Source: Allobosea lathyri
GTDB lineage: Bacteria; Pseudomonadota; Alphaproteobacteria; Rhizobiales; Beijerinckiaceae
DNA length: 64,000 nt
NCBI RefSeq assembly: GCF_900108245.1
Contig: NZ_FNUY01000005.1
Coordinates: 248,001-312,000 of the forward strand
Reading direction: 5' to 3'
The notes beneath the pieces are model-generated. The model did not search any database and had not been told where the DNA came from. It worked only from the letters and a program-made list of their open reading frames with translations. Shown in pieces: positions 44,725-55,809 of the stretch (position 1 is the stretch's first letter; the number at the start of each line of letters is the position of its first letter). The position numbers were made by a program, and so were the translations under genes.

Positions 44725-44750
44725 AACGTAATGGCGCCAGGCAAAGTTCC
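44725..44750 (-). promoter_or_regulatory. EcfG-type promoter of the AI-2E family transporter
   Basis: Minus strand GGAAC (44750-44746), 17-bp spacer, CGTT (44728-44725), squeezed between the polA stop and the transporter gene. Predicted start near 44718, 25 nt from the ATG. Confidence 0.74.
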
Positions 44751-44756
44751 TGCGCC

Positions 44757-47700
44757 TCAATGCGCCTCGTCCCAGTTGCCGGCGGCGCGCGCATCGACCT
44801 GCAGCGGCACGCGCAGCTGCAGCGCCGGATGCGGCGCGTCGACCATCACCTTGGTGATCACCGGCAGCGCCGCCTCGACCTGCGCTTCGGGCACCTCGAA
44901 GACGAGTTCGTCATGCACCTGCAGCAGCATCCGCGCATCGAGCCTAGCCGCCGTCAGCGCGGCGTCCATCCGGATCATGGCGCGGCGGATGATGTCGGCG
45001 GCCGAGCCCTGGATCGGCGCGTTGATCGCCTGCCGTTCGACGAAGGCGCGCTCGGAGGGATTCTTCGAGGCCACCGCGGGGAAATGGCAGACCCGGCCGA
45101 AGATCGTCGTGACATGGCCATTGGCCCGCACGAAGGTCTTGGTCTGGTCCATATAGTCGCGGATGCCGGGGAAGCGCTCGAAATATTTGCGGATATAGGC
45201 GCCGGCCTCCTCGCGGCTGATCGCAAGCTGGTTTGCCAGGCCGAAGGCCGAGATGCCGTAGATGATGCCAAAATTGATCGCCTTGGCCCGGCGACGAACT
45301 TCGCTCGGCATGCCCGCGACGGGCACGCCGAACATTTCCGAGGCGGTCATCGCGTGAATGTCGATGCCATCGGCGAAAGCCTGCCGAAGCTGCGGAATCT
45401 CGGCGATATGGGCGAGCAGGCGCAGTTCGATCTGGCTGTAGTCGGCAGAGATCAGCTTGTAGCCCTTTTCGGCTACGAAGGCGGTGCGGATCTTGCGCCC
45501 GGCCTCGGTACGGATCGGGATGTTCTGCAGGTTGGGCTCCGAGGAGGAGAGCCGGCCCGTCGTCGTCGCCGCCAGCGCAAACGAGGTGTGCACCCGGTTG
45601 GTCGTCGGGTTCACATAGGCCGGCAGCGAATCCGTGTAGGTCGATTTCAGCTTGGCGAGCTGACGCCATTCCAGGATCTTCGAGGGCAGCTCATGGCCCT
45701 GCTCGGCCAGCTCCTCGAGCACGCCGGCCCCCGTCGCCCATTGCCCGGTCGCGGTCTTCTTGGCGCCGGCGAGGCCCATCCTGCCGAACAGGATGTCGCC
45801 GAGCTGTTTTGGGCTGCCGATCAGGAATTTTTCGCCCGCGAGCGTGTGGATCTCGTCTTCCAGCCGGGCCAGCGACTGCGCGAATTCGCCCGACAACCGA
45901 GACAGGATCTGCCTGTCGATGGCGATGCCGCGGCCTTCCATGCGGGCGAGCACCTCGACCAGCGGACGCTCGAGCGTCTCGTAGACCGTGACCTTGCCCT
46001 CGGCGGCGAGCCTGGGTTTCAGCGCGCGCCAGAGCCGGAAGGTGACGTCGGCGTCCTCGGCGGCATAGTCCGTCGCCTTGTCGAGCGCGACCTTGTCGAA
46101 GGAGACCTGCGCCTTGCCGGTGCCGGCGACCTGCGCGAAGGTGATGGTCTCATGGCCGAGATGCAGCTCCGACAGCCGGTCCATGCCGTGGTTGTTGACG
46201 CCGGCATCGAGGGCATAGGAAATCAGCATGGTGTCCTCGACCGGGGACAGCTCGATGCCGTAGCGCGCCAGCAGGACCAGATCGTATTTCAGGTTCTGCC
46301 CGACCTTGAGCACGCCATCATCCGTCAGCAGCGGCTTGAGCGCGGCGACAGCCTCGGCCACCGGGATCTGGCCCTCCAGCATGCCGCCGCCGAACAGATC
46401 CGTGCCGCCACGATGCTGAAGCGGAATATAGCAGGCGCGGCCCGGCGCGACGGCGAGCGAGATGCCCACGAGATCCGCCTGCATCGCGTCGAGCGCGCTG
46501 GTCTCGGTATCGATTGCGACGACGCCGGCCTCATAGGCCCAGCCGATCCAACGTTCGAGATCCGCCAGCGTCCGCACGCATTCATAGCCCGTACGGTCGA
46601 CCTTGGCGGCAATCGCCTCGTTCTTGCGGGCGGCGGCGAGATCGGCCGGCTTCAGCCAGCCATCGCCGGCGGGGGCTCCAGCCGCCGGCTGAGTGACCGC
46701 GGCGCTGGCCGCAGTCGAGAGCATTGGCTGGCTATCGGCTGCGTCGGCGCCGATATAGAGCGCCTTGAGCTCGGCCGCGCGCGAGCCGCCCGGCGCCAGC
46801 GCAGGGTCTGCGTCGATCGCTGCGACATCGGCCTCATAGGCTTCGCCGACGCGCTTGGTGATGGTGGTGAATTCCATCGCCTTCAGGAAGGCGATGAGCG
46901 GCACAGGATCCGGCTGGCTCAGCGTCAAATGCGACAGCGGCGTCTCGACCGCGACATCGTCGACCAGCGTGACGAGCTTGTGGGAGATGCGGACCTTCTC
47001 GACGATCTCGGGATTGGTCAGCGTCTCCCGGCGCTTGGGCTGCTTGATTTCGCCCGCGCGCGCCAGCAGCGTCTCCAGATCGCCATACTCCGCAATGAGC
47101 TGGGCGGCCGTCTTGATGCCGATGCCGGGAGCGCCGGGCACATTGTCGGTGGCGTCGCCGGCCAGCGCCTGCACATCCACGACCCTGTTCGGCATCACGC
47201 CGAAATATTCGACCACCTCGGGCTCGCCGATCTTGCGCTCGGCGCGAAAGCCCGCGCCCTTCTTGGCGTCGCCGGAGGCGGGGTCGTACATGGCGACGCC
47301 CGGCCCCACGAGCTGCATCAGGTCCTTGTCGGCCGACACGATCAGCACATCGGCGCCGGCCTCGCGCGCCTGCCTGGCATAGGTCGCGATCAGATCATCG
47401 GCCTCGTAGACATCCTGCTCGACCGGGATCAGCCCGAAAGCCCGCACCGCCTCGCGCATCAGCGGGAATTGCGGGATCAGGTCCGGCGGCGGCTCCGAGC
47501 GGTTGCCCTTATAGGCGGGGTAGAGCGCCTTGCGGAACGAGTTCTCGGTCTTGTCGAAGACAATGGCGAGATGCGTCGGCTTTACGCCGAGCACGCCGTC
47601 CTTGACGAACTGGAACAGCTTGGTCGCGAACAGCCGGACCGCGCCCGAGGGCAAACCGTCCGAACGGGCATTGTATTTCCGGTCCTGATTGATCGATTGG

Positions 47701-47798
47701 AAATAGGCCCGGAAAATGAAGTTCGAGCCGTCGACCAGAAAGAGATGGTCGCCGGGCTTGAGATCGGGCGCGGAGGTCTTCGGGGCTGTCTCGCTCAT
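44757..47798 (-). CDS. polA: DNA polymerase I
   Basis: 1013 aa from ATG 47796-47798; the open frame extends 27 codons further without family similarity. 5'-nuclease domain about 1-300 (LVDGSNFIFRAYFQ, YKGNRSEPPPDLIPQFPLMREA, QALAGDATDNVPGAPGIGIKTAAQL). 3'-5' exonuclease domain about 415-610 with VVAIDTETSALDAMQADLVGISLA (DxE), QNLKYDLVLLARYG and DYAAEDADVTFRLW, so proofreading residues are present. Polymerase domain has YKLISADYSQIELRLLAHI (motif A), RRAKAINFGIIYGISAFGLA (motif B) and MLLQVHDELVFEVP (motif C). Works in Okazaki fragment processing and repair. Confidence 0.96.
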   Translation of the reverse strand: MSETAPKTSAPDLKPGDHLFLVDGSNFIFRAYFQSINQDRKYNARSDGLPSGAVRLFATKLFQFVKDGVLGVKPTHLAIVFDKTENSFRKALYPAYKGNRSEPPPDLIPQFPLMREAVRAFGLIPVEQDVYEADDLIATYARQAREAGADVLIVSADKDLMQLVGPGVAMYDPASGDAKKGAGFRAERKIGEPEVVEYFGVMPNRVVDVQALAGDATDNVPGAPGIGIKTAAQLIAEYGDLETLLARAGEIKQPKRRETLTNPEIVEKVRISHKLVTLVDDVAVETPLSHLTLSQPDPVPLIAFLKAMEFTTITKRVGEAYEADVAAIDADPALAPGGSRAAELKALYIGADAADSQPMLSTAASAAVTQPAAGAPAGDGWLKPADLAAARKNEAIAAKVDRTGYECVRTLADLERWIGWAYEAGVVAIDTETSALDAMQADLVGISLAVAPGRACYIPLQHRGGTDLFGGGMLEGQIPVAEAVAALKPLLTDDGVLKVGQNLKYDLVLLARYGIELSPVEDTMLISYALDAGVNNHGMDRLSELHLGHETITFAQVAGTGKAQVSFDKVALDKATDYAAEDADVTFRLWRALKPRLAAEGKVTVYETLERPLVEVLARMEGRGIAIDRQILSRLSGEFAQSLARLEDEIHTLAGEKFLIGSPKQLGDILFGRMGLAGAKKTATGQWATGAGVLEELAEQGHELPSKILEWRQLAKLKSTYTDSLPAYVNPTTNRVHTSFALAATTTGRLSSSEPNLQNIPIRTEAGRKIRTAFVAEKGYKLISADYSQIELRLLAHIAEIPQLRQAFADGIDIHAMTASEMFGVPVAGMPSEVRRRAKAINFGIIYGISAFGLANQLAISREEAGAYIRKYFERFPGIRDYMDQTKTFVRANGHVTTIFGRVCHFPAVASKNPSERAFVERQAINAPIQGSAADIIRRAMIRMDAALTAARLDARMLLQVHDELVFEVPEAQVEAALPVITKVMVDAPHPALQLRVPLQVDARAAGNWDEAH

Positions 47799-47883
47799 GG
47801 CGCGGACCATAAGCGGCTGGCGCGAGGCGGTCCATTGCGACGGTGCGGCGATTCGCAAGAACTTGTCAGGAGCGGCCATCAGA

Positions 47884-47977
47884 CGTCATGGTCGGGCTTG
47901 ACCCGACCATCTCTGAAACCAGGGCTTTCTCGTCACGAGATTCTCGGGTCTGCGCTTCGCTTCGCCCGAGAATGACG
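47884..47977. repeat. Intergenic palindromic repeat, type B copy 3
   Basis: About 94 bp framed by CGTCATGGTCGGGC and CCCGAG-ATGACG, containing hairpins GGTCGGGCTTGACCCGACC and CGAGATTCTCGGG. Same family as copies near 6.7 and 12.7 kb, located between the aldo/keto reductase and polA. Confidence 0.8.
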
Positions 47978-47990
47978 GAGCCGCCGGCGC

Positions 47991-48929
47991 CTATTTCGTG
48001 ATCGTGTCGATCTCGGCGAGATCTTCCGGCGTCAGCGCCCATTCGGCGGCCTTCACATTGGCGGCGACCTGCTCAGGCCTGGTCGCGCCGGCGATGACGC
48101 TGGAGATCACCGGCTGGGCTGCGAGCCATGAGAAGGCGAGCTCGACCAGCGTCTTGCCGCGCGCCTCGGCGAAGACGGCGAGCTTTTCCGTCTTCTCCCA
48201 ATTGGCATCGGTGAGGACTTCGCTGGCGCGCTGCGCCTCCCTGGTCATGCGCGCGCCTTCCGGCATCGGCGCATTGCGCTTGTACTTGCCGGTGAGCAAG
48301 CCATTGGCGAGTGGGAAATAGGGCAAAAGCCCCATCCCGTAGCGCTCAGCTGCCGGGATCAGATAGTTCTCGGCGCCGCGCTTGAGCAGGCTGTATTCGT
48401 CTTGGGCCGAGGCGAATTCGGTGACGCCAAGATGGCGCGCGGTCCAGGCTGCGTCCGCGACCTGCCAGGGCGCGAAATTGGAACAGCCGATATAGCGCAC
48501 CTTGCCCTGGTGGATAAGGTCCTCGAGCGTGCGCAGCGTTTCCTCTATAGGCGTCAGCGGATCGAAGCGGTGCATCTGGTAGAGGTCGATCCAGTCGGTC
48601 TTGAGCCGCTTCAGCGACGCTTCGACCGCGTTCATGATGTAGTGCCGCGAACCGCCCTTCATCGTGCCGGCATCGTTCATGTCCATGCCGAATTTGGTGG
48701 CAAGCACGATGTCCTTGCGGCGCGCGCCGAGCAATTCGCCGAGTGCGGTCTCAGAGCCACCGCGGTTGCCGTAGATATCGGCCGTGTCGAACAGCGTGAT
48801 GCCATGCTCGATCGCGGCATCGACGACCTTGCGTGCCGACTCGTTATCGATGCGGCCGCCGAAATTGTTGCAGCCGAGGCCGACGAGCGAAACGCGCAGG
48901 CCGGAGCGGCCGAGATTGCGGGTGAGCAT
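47991..48929 (-). CDS. Aldo/keto reductase
   Basis: 312 aa, NADPH-dependent TIM-barrel oxidoreductase. Catalytic tetrad residues are visible: Asp and Tyr in LFDTADIYGNRGGSE, Lys in IVLATKFG, His in LYQMHRFDPLTP. Cofactor-binding end: SSVIAGATRPEQVAANVKA. The pattern RNLGRSGLRVSLVGLGCNNFG with KTLVELAFSWLAAQPVISS places it in the AKR11/AKR12-like (YghZ, general stress protein 69) group. The substrate is probably a small aldehyde, not determined. Transcribed alone. Confidence 0.92.
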   Translation of the reverse strand: MLTRNLGRSGLRVSLVGLGCNNFGGRIDNESARKVVDAAIEHGITLFDTADIYGNRGGSETALGELLGARRKDIVLATKFGMDMNDAGTMKGGSRHYIMNAVEASLKRLKTDWIDLYQMHRFDPLTPIEETLRTLEDLIHQGKVRYIGCSNFAPWQVADAAWTARHLGVTEFASAQDEYSLLKRGAENYLIPAAERYGMGLLPYFPLANGLLTGKYKRNAPMPEGARMTREAQRASEVLTDANWEKTEKLAVFAEARGKTLVELAFSWLAAQPVISSVIAGATRPEQVAANVKAAEWALTPEDLAEIDTITK

Positions 48930-49061
48930 GGTGTGGTCCTTCCCTGGGAAGGACGCAGAGGATCAGAGCCGGGCGCGCAGCGCAATTGCCGCTGGCGCAG
49001 GGCGGCTGCTCGTCGTTCTCGGGCTCGGGCCGGCAACGACGGCCACACAACACTTCAAACG

Positions 49062-49090
49062 AAAATGCCCGGCACGCGGCCGGGCATTTC
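49062..49090 (-). terminator. Intrinsic terminator of typA (bidirectional hairpin)
   Basis: Perfect 11-bp stem AAATGCCCGGC / GCCGGGCATTT with a 5-nt loop, flanked by T-rich sequence on the minus-strand 3' side (ATTTTCG). About 48 bp after the typA stop. Confidence 0.8.
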
Positions 49091-49137
49091 CTGTCCTGGG
49101 ATGCCCGGGCCGAACCCGGGCACGAAGCGAGCCCTGA

Positions 49138-50961
<1,824 letters not shown>

Positions 50962-51221
50962 GCGGGTCAGGGCCTTGTTTCAAGACCGCGAGCCGGCGGG
51001 GAAAGTCCCGGCCGGCGCAGCCCGTTCGTGAGTGGAATCTGGAATTCGTTGCGCTGCACATAAACGCTGAAGGCCGTTTGGGCAACCACAACGGTTTCAG
51101 TCTCTTCGCCGAGCGCGCCGATAAAGCCGTCTTGACGGCTCCAAGGTCAGATAAAGTGTACTATCGCAGCTGGCGAGGCGCCCACCTTTTGGGCATTCGA
51201 GCGCCGCCCATGGCCGGTCGA

Positions 51222-52589
51222 TCAGCGCGACGTCTCGTCCGCGATTTCGAGCATCCGCCGCCTTTCGACGAGCGCGCGACCGACCTGATCCATCACCAGC
51301 CGGTACGCCGCGAGACCGGAGCCGCCGAGATCGCCCCGGGCGAAATCGCCGAGAACCTTGGTCAGGATCGCATCGGCCTCGGAATCCAGTTGCGCGAGCT
51401 GGTCTTCATCGTCGCAGATCCTGATTTCGGGCAGCAGCGCCAGCAGCCGGTCGAGGCCCGCCATCGCCTTGCGCCGGCGCGCCGCGCTCTCGCGGCCGAG
51501 GATCGCGGCCCCTCCGGTTCCCAGCATGGAAAGCCCCATCACGGCGAGATAGAACCAGTCGCCATAACGCTCGAAAAAGGTTTCCTGCTCGCCGTCGATG
51601 AAGGCCGCTGCGCCCGAATGCACCGGGAGGGGAGCGTCCTTGTCGGTCGAGGGTGTCTCCAACCCCTGGATCGAGGGCAGTTCGGCAGCCAGCGTCAGGC
51701 GCAGGCCGAGGATCTCCTTGACCAGCTGGCCGACGAGGTTGTCGTCGAGGTTCTGCGACGCCATCAATCGCGAGGTCACCGAGATCGTCGGCAGGCTTTC
51801 CGAGGGACGCGGCGGATCACCGCCGAGCGCACCGCGCACGATCTCGCCGGACTCGATCGCACGGTCGCGTGCGGCGATGGCATCGGCCTCGCGGATGGGG
51901 ATCAGCACGGGGTCCTCGCCCCAGGCCGAGCGCAACTTGCCAAGGCCATCATTATTGGTGCGCGCGCCCACGGCATTGATCGAGAAGAAGGCGTCGATGC
52001 GCCCCTCCTTCGCCGCCGAGACGACCTCATCGGGGCCGAGGCCGACGATCTCGATCTCCTCGGGCCTGACCTCATATTGCGCCAGAACGCGCCTCAGCAG
52101 CGCGAAATTGCCACTGGGATTGCGGACGACGCCAACCCGGCGCCCGCGCAGATCCGCGATGCGGCCGATTGCGGTTTCTTTCGTCGTGATCAGGAAGGGA
52201 AAGGTCCGCCGCGTGATCAGGGCCGTGTCTGCATTGGCCGGCAGAGCGATATCGGCCCTGACGATGGCAAGCTCGGCTGCGCCCTCGTCGACGCGTTTGG
52301 CGCTCTCCGCCGAGCCCTCCGTCAGGATCAGCCTGATCCTGACCTGCGACTTCTCGCGATTGAGCCCCTGTACGAAGCCGGCGGCCATCCGGGCATCCTC
52401 GGAGCCGAGCGGCCCCACGGCAAGCCGCAGGGTCCGTGGCTGGCTGAGGAGGTAGAAGACAGCCGTGGCGATGCCGAACATCGCCAGCAGCCCCGCCAGA
52501 GCCGTGAAACCGCGCCGCCCCATGCCGAAACCGATCCCGCCCCGTCCTGCCGTCGCCACGCCCGTCACAATGGCTTCACCCGCCATCAT
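51222..52589 (-). CDS. TAXI family TRAP-type solute-binding protein with C-terminal membrane segment
   Basis: 455 aa. N-terminal signal-anchor about 25-48 (RRGFTALAGLLAMFGIATAVFYLL). The periplasmic domain about 55-350 has the TAXI pattern: LRLAVGPLGSEDARMAAGFVQGL, GAAELAIVRADIALP, GRRVGVVRNPSGNFALLRRVLAQY, AAKEGRIDAFFSINAVG, VTSRLMASQNLDDNLVGQLVKEI, PVHSGAAAFIDGEQETFFERYG. A second membrane helix follows (DWFYLAVMGLSMLGTGGAAIL) and a cytoplasmic C-terminal tail. No TRAP permease (DctM/DctQ fusion) is adjacent, so its partner is unknown; it may instead act as a membrane-tethered sensor. Confidence 0.82.
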   Translation of the reverse strand: MMAGEAIVTGVATAGRGGIGFGMGRRGFTALAGLLAMFGIATAVFYLLSQPRTLRLAVGPLGSEDARMAAGFVQGLNREKSQVRIRLILTEGSAESAKRVDEGAAELAIVRADIALPANADTALITRRTFPFLITTKETAIGRIADLRGRRVGVVRNPSGNFALLRRVLAQYEVRPEEIEIVGLGPDEVVSAAKEGRIDAFFSINAVGARTNNDGLGKLRSAWGEDPVLIPIREADAIAARDRAIESGEIVRGALGGDPPRPSESLPTISVTSRLMASQNLDDNLVGQLVKEILGLRLTLAAELPSIQGLETPSTDKDAPLPVHSGAAAFIDGEQETFFERYGDWFYLAVMGLSMLGTGGAAILGRESAARRRKAMAGLDRLLALLPEIRICDDEDQLAQLDSEADAILTKVLGDFARGDLGGSGLAAYRLVMDQVGRALVERRRMLEIADETSR

Positions 52590-52645
52590 GTCGCAAGTGC
52601 GGCGCCCACCACCTTCGTGCTAAAGCTCCCCTTGAAAACTCCCTG

Positions 52646-52755
52646 AGCCCTCATCCTGAGGAGCCATTTCGTGAAATGGCGTCTCGAAGGAGGCTCCAGC
52701 ATACACTGGAACCATCCTTCGAGACGCCGCTACGCGGCTCCTCAGGATGAGGGCT
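52646..52755. repeat. Intergenic palindromic repeat, type A copy 2
   Basis: About 110 bp: perfect terminal inverted repeat AGCCCTCATCCTGAGGAGC / GCTCCTCAGGATGAGGGCT, with an inner GCGTCTCGAAGG / CCTTCGAGACGC pair and a central TCCAGC..ACTGGA loop. Its right arm matches the copy at 2736-2857 at 42 of 43 bases. Confidence 0.9.
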
Positions 52756-52781
52756 GAACTCTTGTCGCAAGCTCAGCTCCC

Positions 52782-53468
52782 ATGTCCGACCTCTCTGCTC
52801 CCTTTACGGTCAAGATCTGCGGCCTCTCGACGCCGGAGACGCTGCTTGCAGCGCTCGACGCCGGCGCCGACATGATCGGCCTCGTCTTTCACCCCCGTAG
52901 CCCGCGCTTCATCAGCATGGAACGCGCGATCTCGCTGGCCGCGCTGGCGCGGGGACGGGCGGAGATCGTCGCGCTGATCGTCGACTGGGACGAGAAGCAA
53001 GCCAGCGGTCTCGTCGAGGCGCTCAACCCCGACTGGCTGCAATTGCACGGAACGGAGCCGCCCGCTCTGGTCGAGGCGATCAAGACGGCAACCGGGCGGC
53101 GCGTGATGAAGGCCCTCGGTGTCGCCGAGAAGGGCGACCTTGCGCGCATTCCGGCCTATGCCGGCGTGGCCGACCGCATCCTGCTCGATGCCAAGCCGCC
53201 GAAGGACGCCGCCTATCCCGGCGGCCACGGCCGGCCCTTCGACTGGAGCCTGCTCGCCGGTCTCGACCCGGCTTTCCGCTTCATGCTATCGGGCGGGCTC
53301 GATCCGGCCAATGTCGCGGAGGCGATCGCGATCACGAAGCCGGCAGGCGTCGACGTCTCCTCGGGAGTCGAGAGCGCGGCGGGCATCAAGGATACCGGAC
53401 GGATCGCCGAATTCGTCGCGGCTGCCCGCAAGGCGGCCGATGATTTGCAGAAGGCAGGACAGGCATGA
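52782..53468 (+). CDS. trpF: Phosphoribosylanthranilate isomerase
   Basis: 228 aa, TIM barrel catalysing the third tryptophan step (PRA to CdRP). Visible: [33 protein letters not shown] (catalytic Cys in KICG), [18 protein letters not shown] (catalytic Asp), [26 protein letters not shown] and [19 protein letters not shown]. It overlaps trpB by 4 bp (ATGA), so the two are coupled. Confidence 0.96.
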   Translation: MSDLSAPFTVKICGLSTPETLLAALDAGADMIGLVFHPRSPRFISMERAISLAALARGRAEIVALIVDWDEKQASGLVEALNPDWLQLHGTEPPALVEAIKTATGRRVMKALGVAEKGDLARIPAYAGVADRILLDAKPPKDAAYPGGHGRPFDWSLLAGLDPAFRFMLSGGLDPANVAEAIAITKPAGVDVSSGVESAAGIKDTGRIAEFVAAARKAADDLQKAGQA

Positions 53469-54712
53469 ACGCGCCCCATAACCCGAACACCTACCGCAGC
53501 GGCCCCGACGAGAACGGCCGCTTTGGCATGTTTGGCGGCCGCTTCGTCGCGGAAACGTTGATGCCGCTGATCCTTGAGCTGGAACAGGCCTATGAGGCCG
53601 CCAAGGCCGACCCTGCCTACCATGCCGAGACGGCCTACGGGCTGAAGCACTATGTCGGCCGCCCCTCGCCGCTCTATTTCGCCGAGCGCCTCACGGAGCA
53701 CTTTCGTAGTCTGGCGACGGCCTCCGGCCTATCGGGCGGAGCCAAGATCTACCTGAAGCGCGAGGAGCTGAACCACACCGGCTCGCACAAGGTGAACAAT
53801 GTTCTCGGCCAGATCCTGCTGGCGCGGCGCATGGGCAAGAAGCGCATCATCGCCGAAACCGGCGCCGGCCAGCACGGCGTCGCGACCGCCACGCTCTGCG
53901 CCCGCTACGGGCTCGAATGCATCGTCTATATGGGCGCGGTCGACGTCGCCCGGCAGGCGCCCAATGTCTTCCGCATGCAGATGCTCGGCGCAACGGTCAT
54001 CCCAGTCGAATCCGGCACGAAGACGCTGAAGGACGCGATGAACGAGGCGCTGCGCGACTGGGTCACCAATGTCGCAACGACCTTCTACTGCATCGGCACG
54101 GTCGCAGGTCCGCATCCCTACCCGGCGATGGTGCGCGATTTCCAGTCGATCATCGGCACCGAGACGCGCGCCCAGATGCAGGAGCTGGAAGGCCGGTTGC
54201 CGGATTCGCTGATCGCCTGCATCGGCGGCGGCTCCAACGCGATGGGCCTGTTCCACCCGTTCCTCGACGACGCATCCGTCGAGATCTACGGCGTGGAGGC
54301 GGCCGGTCACGGCATTCCCTCGGGGCTCCATGCGGCGTCACTGACCGGCGGACGCCCCGGCGTGCTGCACGGCAATCGCACTTATCTGCTGATGGATGAT
54401 GACGGACAGATCAAGGACGCGCATTCGATCTCGGCCGGGCTCGACTATCCCGGCATCGGCCCGGAACATTCCTGGCTCCACGATGTCGGCCGCGCCACCT
54501 ATCTCTCGGCCACCGACGAGGAGGCGCTGGAAGCCTTCCAGCTGATCTCGAAGCTTGAGGGCATCATTCCCGCGCTTGAATCCGCTCATGCGCTCGCCCG
54601 CGTCGCCGAGCTCGCCCCGAAGAAGCCGAAGGACCATCTGATGGTCGTCAATCTTTCGGGACGCGGCGACAAGGACATTCCGCAGGTCGCGGAGATTCTC
54701 GCGGCGCGGTGA
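53465..54712 (+). CDS. trpB: Tryptophan synthase beta chain
   Basis: 415 aa, canonical TrpB1. PLP lysine in [43 protein letters not shown]-terminus, [44 protein letters not shown] phosphate loop [18 protein letters not shown], and [36 protein letters not shown]. It condenses indole from TrpA with serine to make tryptophan. Expected trpA does not follow; the next gene encodes a SIMPL protein, so trpA must be elsewhere in the genome. Confidence 0.97.
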   Translation: MNAPHNPNTYRSGPDENGRFGMFGGRFVAETLMPLILELEQAYEAAKADPAYHAETAYGLKHYVGRPSPLYFAERLTEHFRSLATASGLSGGAKIYLKREELNHTGSHKVNNVLGQILLARRMGKKRIIAETGAGQHGVATATLCARYGLECIVYMGAVDVARQAPNVFRMQMLGATVIPVESGTKTLKDAMNEALRDWVTNVATTFYCIGTVAGPHPYPAMVRDFQSIIGTETRAQMQELEGRLPDSLIACIGGGSNAMGLFHPFLDDASVEIYGVEAAGHGIPSGLHAASLTGGRPGVLHGNRTYLLMDDDGQIKDAHSISAGLDYPGIGPEHSWLHDVGRATYLSATDEEALEAFQLISKLEGIIPALESAHALARVAELAPKKPKDHLMVVNLSGRGDKDIPQVAEILAAR

Positions 54713-54904
54713 CGAGCGGCGCCCGGAGCGGACGAGCGGAGCGCACCACTTCTGATCGAAGCGCGGGGCTGCACTTGGCCATTTGTGCCGAGCCGTTTGC
54801 CCCGAGTCGTTTGCCCCAAGCCGGACACTTTGGCTGGCAATAACGGGCTCCGATATGTCGGAGATCGATCGCGCGCTTGGCGCGGTCGACAATGGAGCCA
54901 GGCG

Positions 54905-55642
54905 ATGACGATGAAGAAGACGATCCTGCTTGCGGCCATGATGGCCCTGTCGAGCCAGGCCCATGCCCAGACCGCGAGCCCACTGGCACCGGCCGAAGGT
55001 ATCGTCATTCGCACCGAAGGCGAAATCCGGGTCAGGCCCGACATCGCGGTCATTCAGGCGGGGGTCGTCAGCGAGGGCAAGACCGCCGCTGAGGCGCTCG
55101 GCCAGAACACCCCGGCACTGGCCAAGCTGGTCGAGGCGGTGAAGGCGGCGGGCATCGCGCCGGCCGATCTCATGACCTCGCAGGTTTCGCTGACGCCTCG
55201 CATGACGCAGCCGCCCGTATCGCCCGGTCCCAAGCCGCCGCGCGCCGCCGCCATCGACGGCTACGAGGCCCGCACCGGATTGACAGTCACCGTCCGCGAT
55301 CTCGCCAAGGCTGGGCCGCTGATCGATGCGCTGGTCAAGGCCGGCGCGAACGAGATGTCCGGAATCAGCTTCGGCCTCGCCGACGAGAGCAAGGCCAAGG
55401 ATGCTGCACGGCTGAAAGCCGCCGAGGCCGCCCGTGCGCGGGCCGCTCTCCATGCCGGCGCGCTCGGCGTCAAGGTCGGCGAGCTCGTCTCGATCGTCGA
55501 GGCAGAAGCCGAGACGCCCGGCCGCGCCGCGGGCGACATGCGCACCTTCCGCATGGCGGCGGGCGCCGCGCCGATCTCGGTCGAGCCGGGCGAAATCACG
55601 ATCACCAGTTCGCTGCGCACGGTCTGGCGCATCGAGAAATAA
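54905..55642 (+). CDS. Exported SIMPL domain protein (DUF541)
   Basis: 245 aa from ATG 54905. Signal peptide about 1-22 (MKKTILLAAMMALSSQAHAQ, AxA cleavage). Mature SIMPL domain: IVIRTEGEIRVRPDIAVIQAGVVSEGKTAAEALGQNT, TSQVSLTPRMTQ, YEARTGLTVTVRDLAKAGPLIDALVKAGANEMSGISFGLAD, AARLKAAEAARARAALHAGALGVKVGELVSI. Homologues include BP26/OMP28 of Brucella, which form periplasmic ring oligomers; the function is unsettled, possibly envelope stress. Monocistronic. Confidence 0.9.
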   Translation: MTMKKTILLAAMMALSSQAHAQTASPLAPAEGIVIRTEGEIRVRPDIAVIQAGVVSEGKTAAEALGQNTPALAKLVEAVKAAGIAPADLMTSQVSLTPRMTQPPVSPGPKPPRAAAIDGYEARTGLTVTVRDLAKAGPLIDALVKAGANEMSGISFGLADESKAKDAARLKAAEAARARAALHAGALGVKVGELVSIVEAEAETPGRAAGDMRTFRMAAGAAPISVEPGEITITSSLRTVWRIEK

Positions 55643-55809
55643 GCGGCCGACGAAGCGGACCGCTCACGGCCCCCTCTTTCTCGGTGGGCCCTTCTCGGCG
55701 AGAGGGCTGAAAGCAGTCTGTCTCGGTGCTGTCATGGGGATCGGCAACGATAGGTTGCCCGGTCTACGATCTGCCCGGCTCAAGCGTTGCGTGAGACGGG
55801 ACCGGGCCA

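Noticed and set aside
43521-47975. A 1484-codon open frame on the plus strand opposite polA and the AI-2E gene
   Set aside because: It is the mirror of strongly coding genes in high-GC DNA, where stop codons are rare on the antisense. It is low in hydrophobic residues, rich in Arg/Asp/His/Gln and resembles no protein; polA is beyond doubt.
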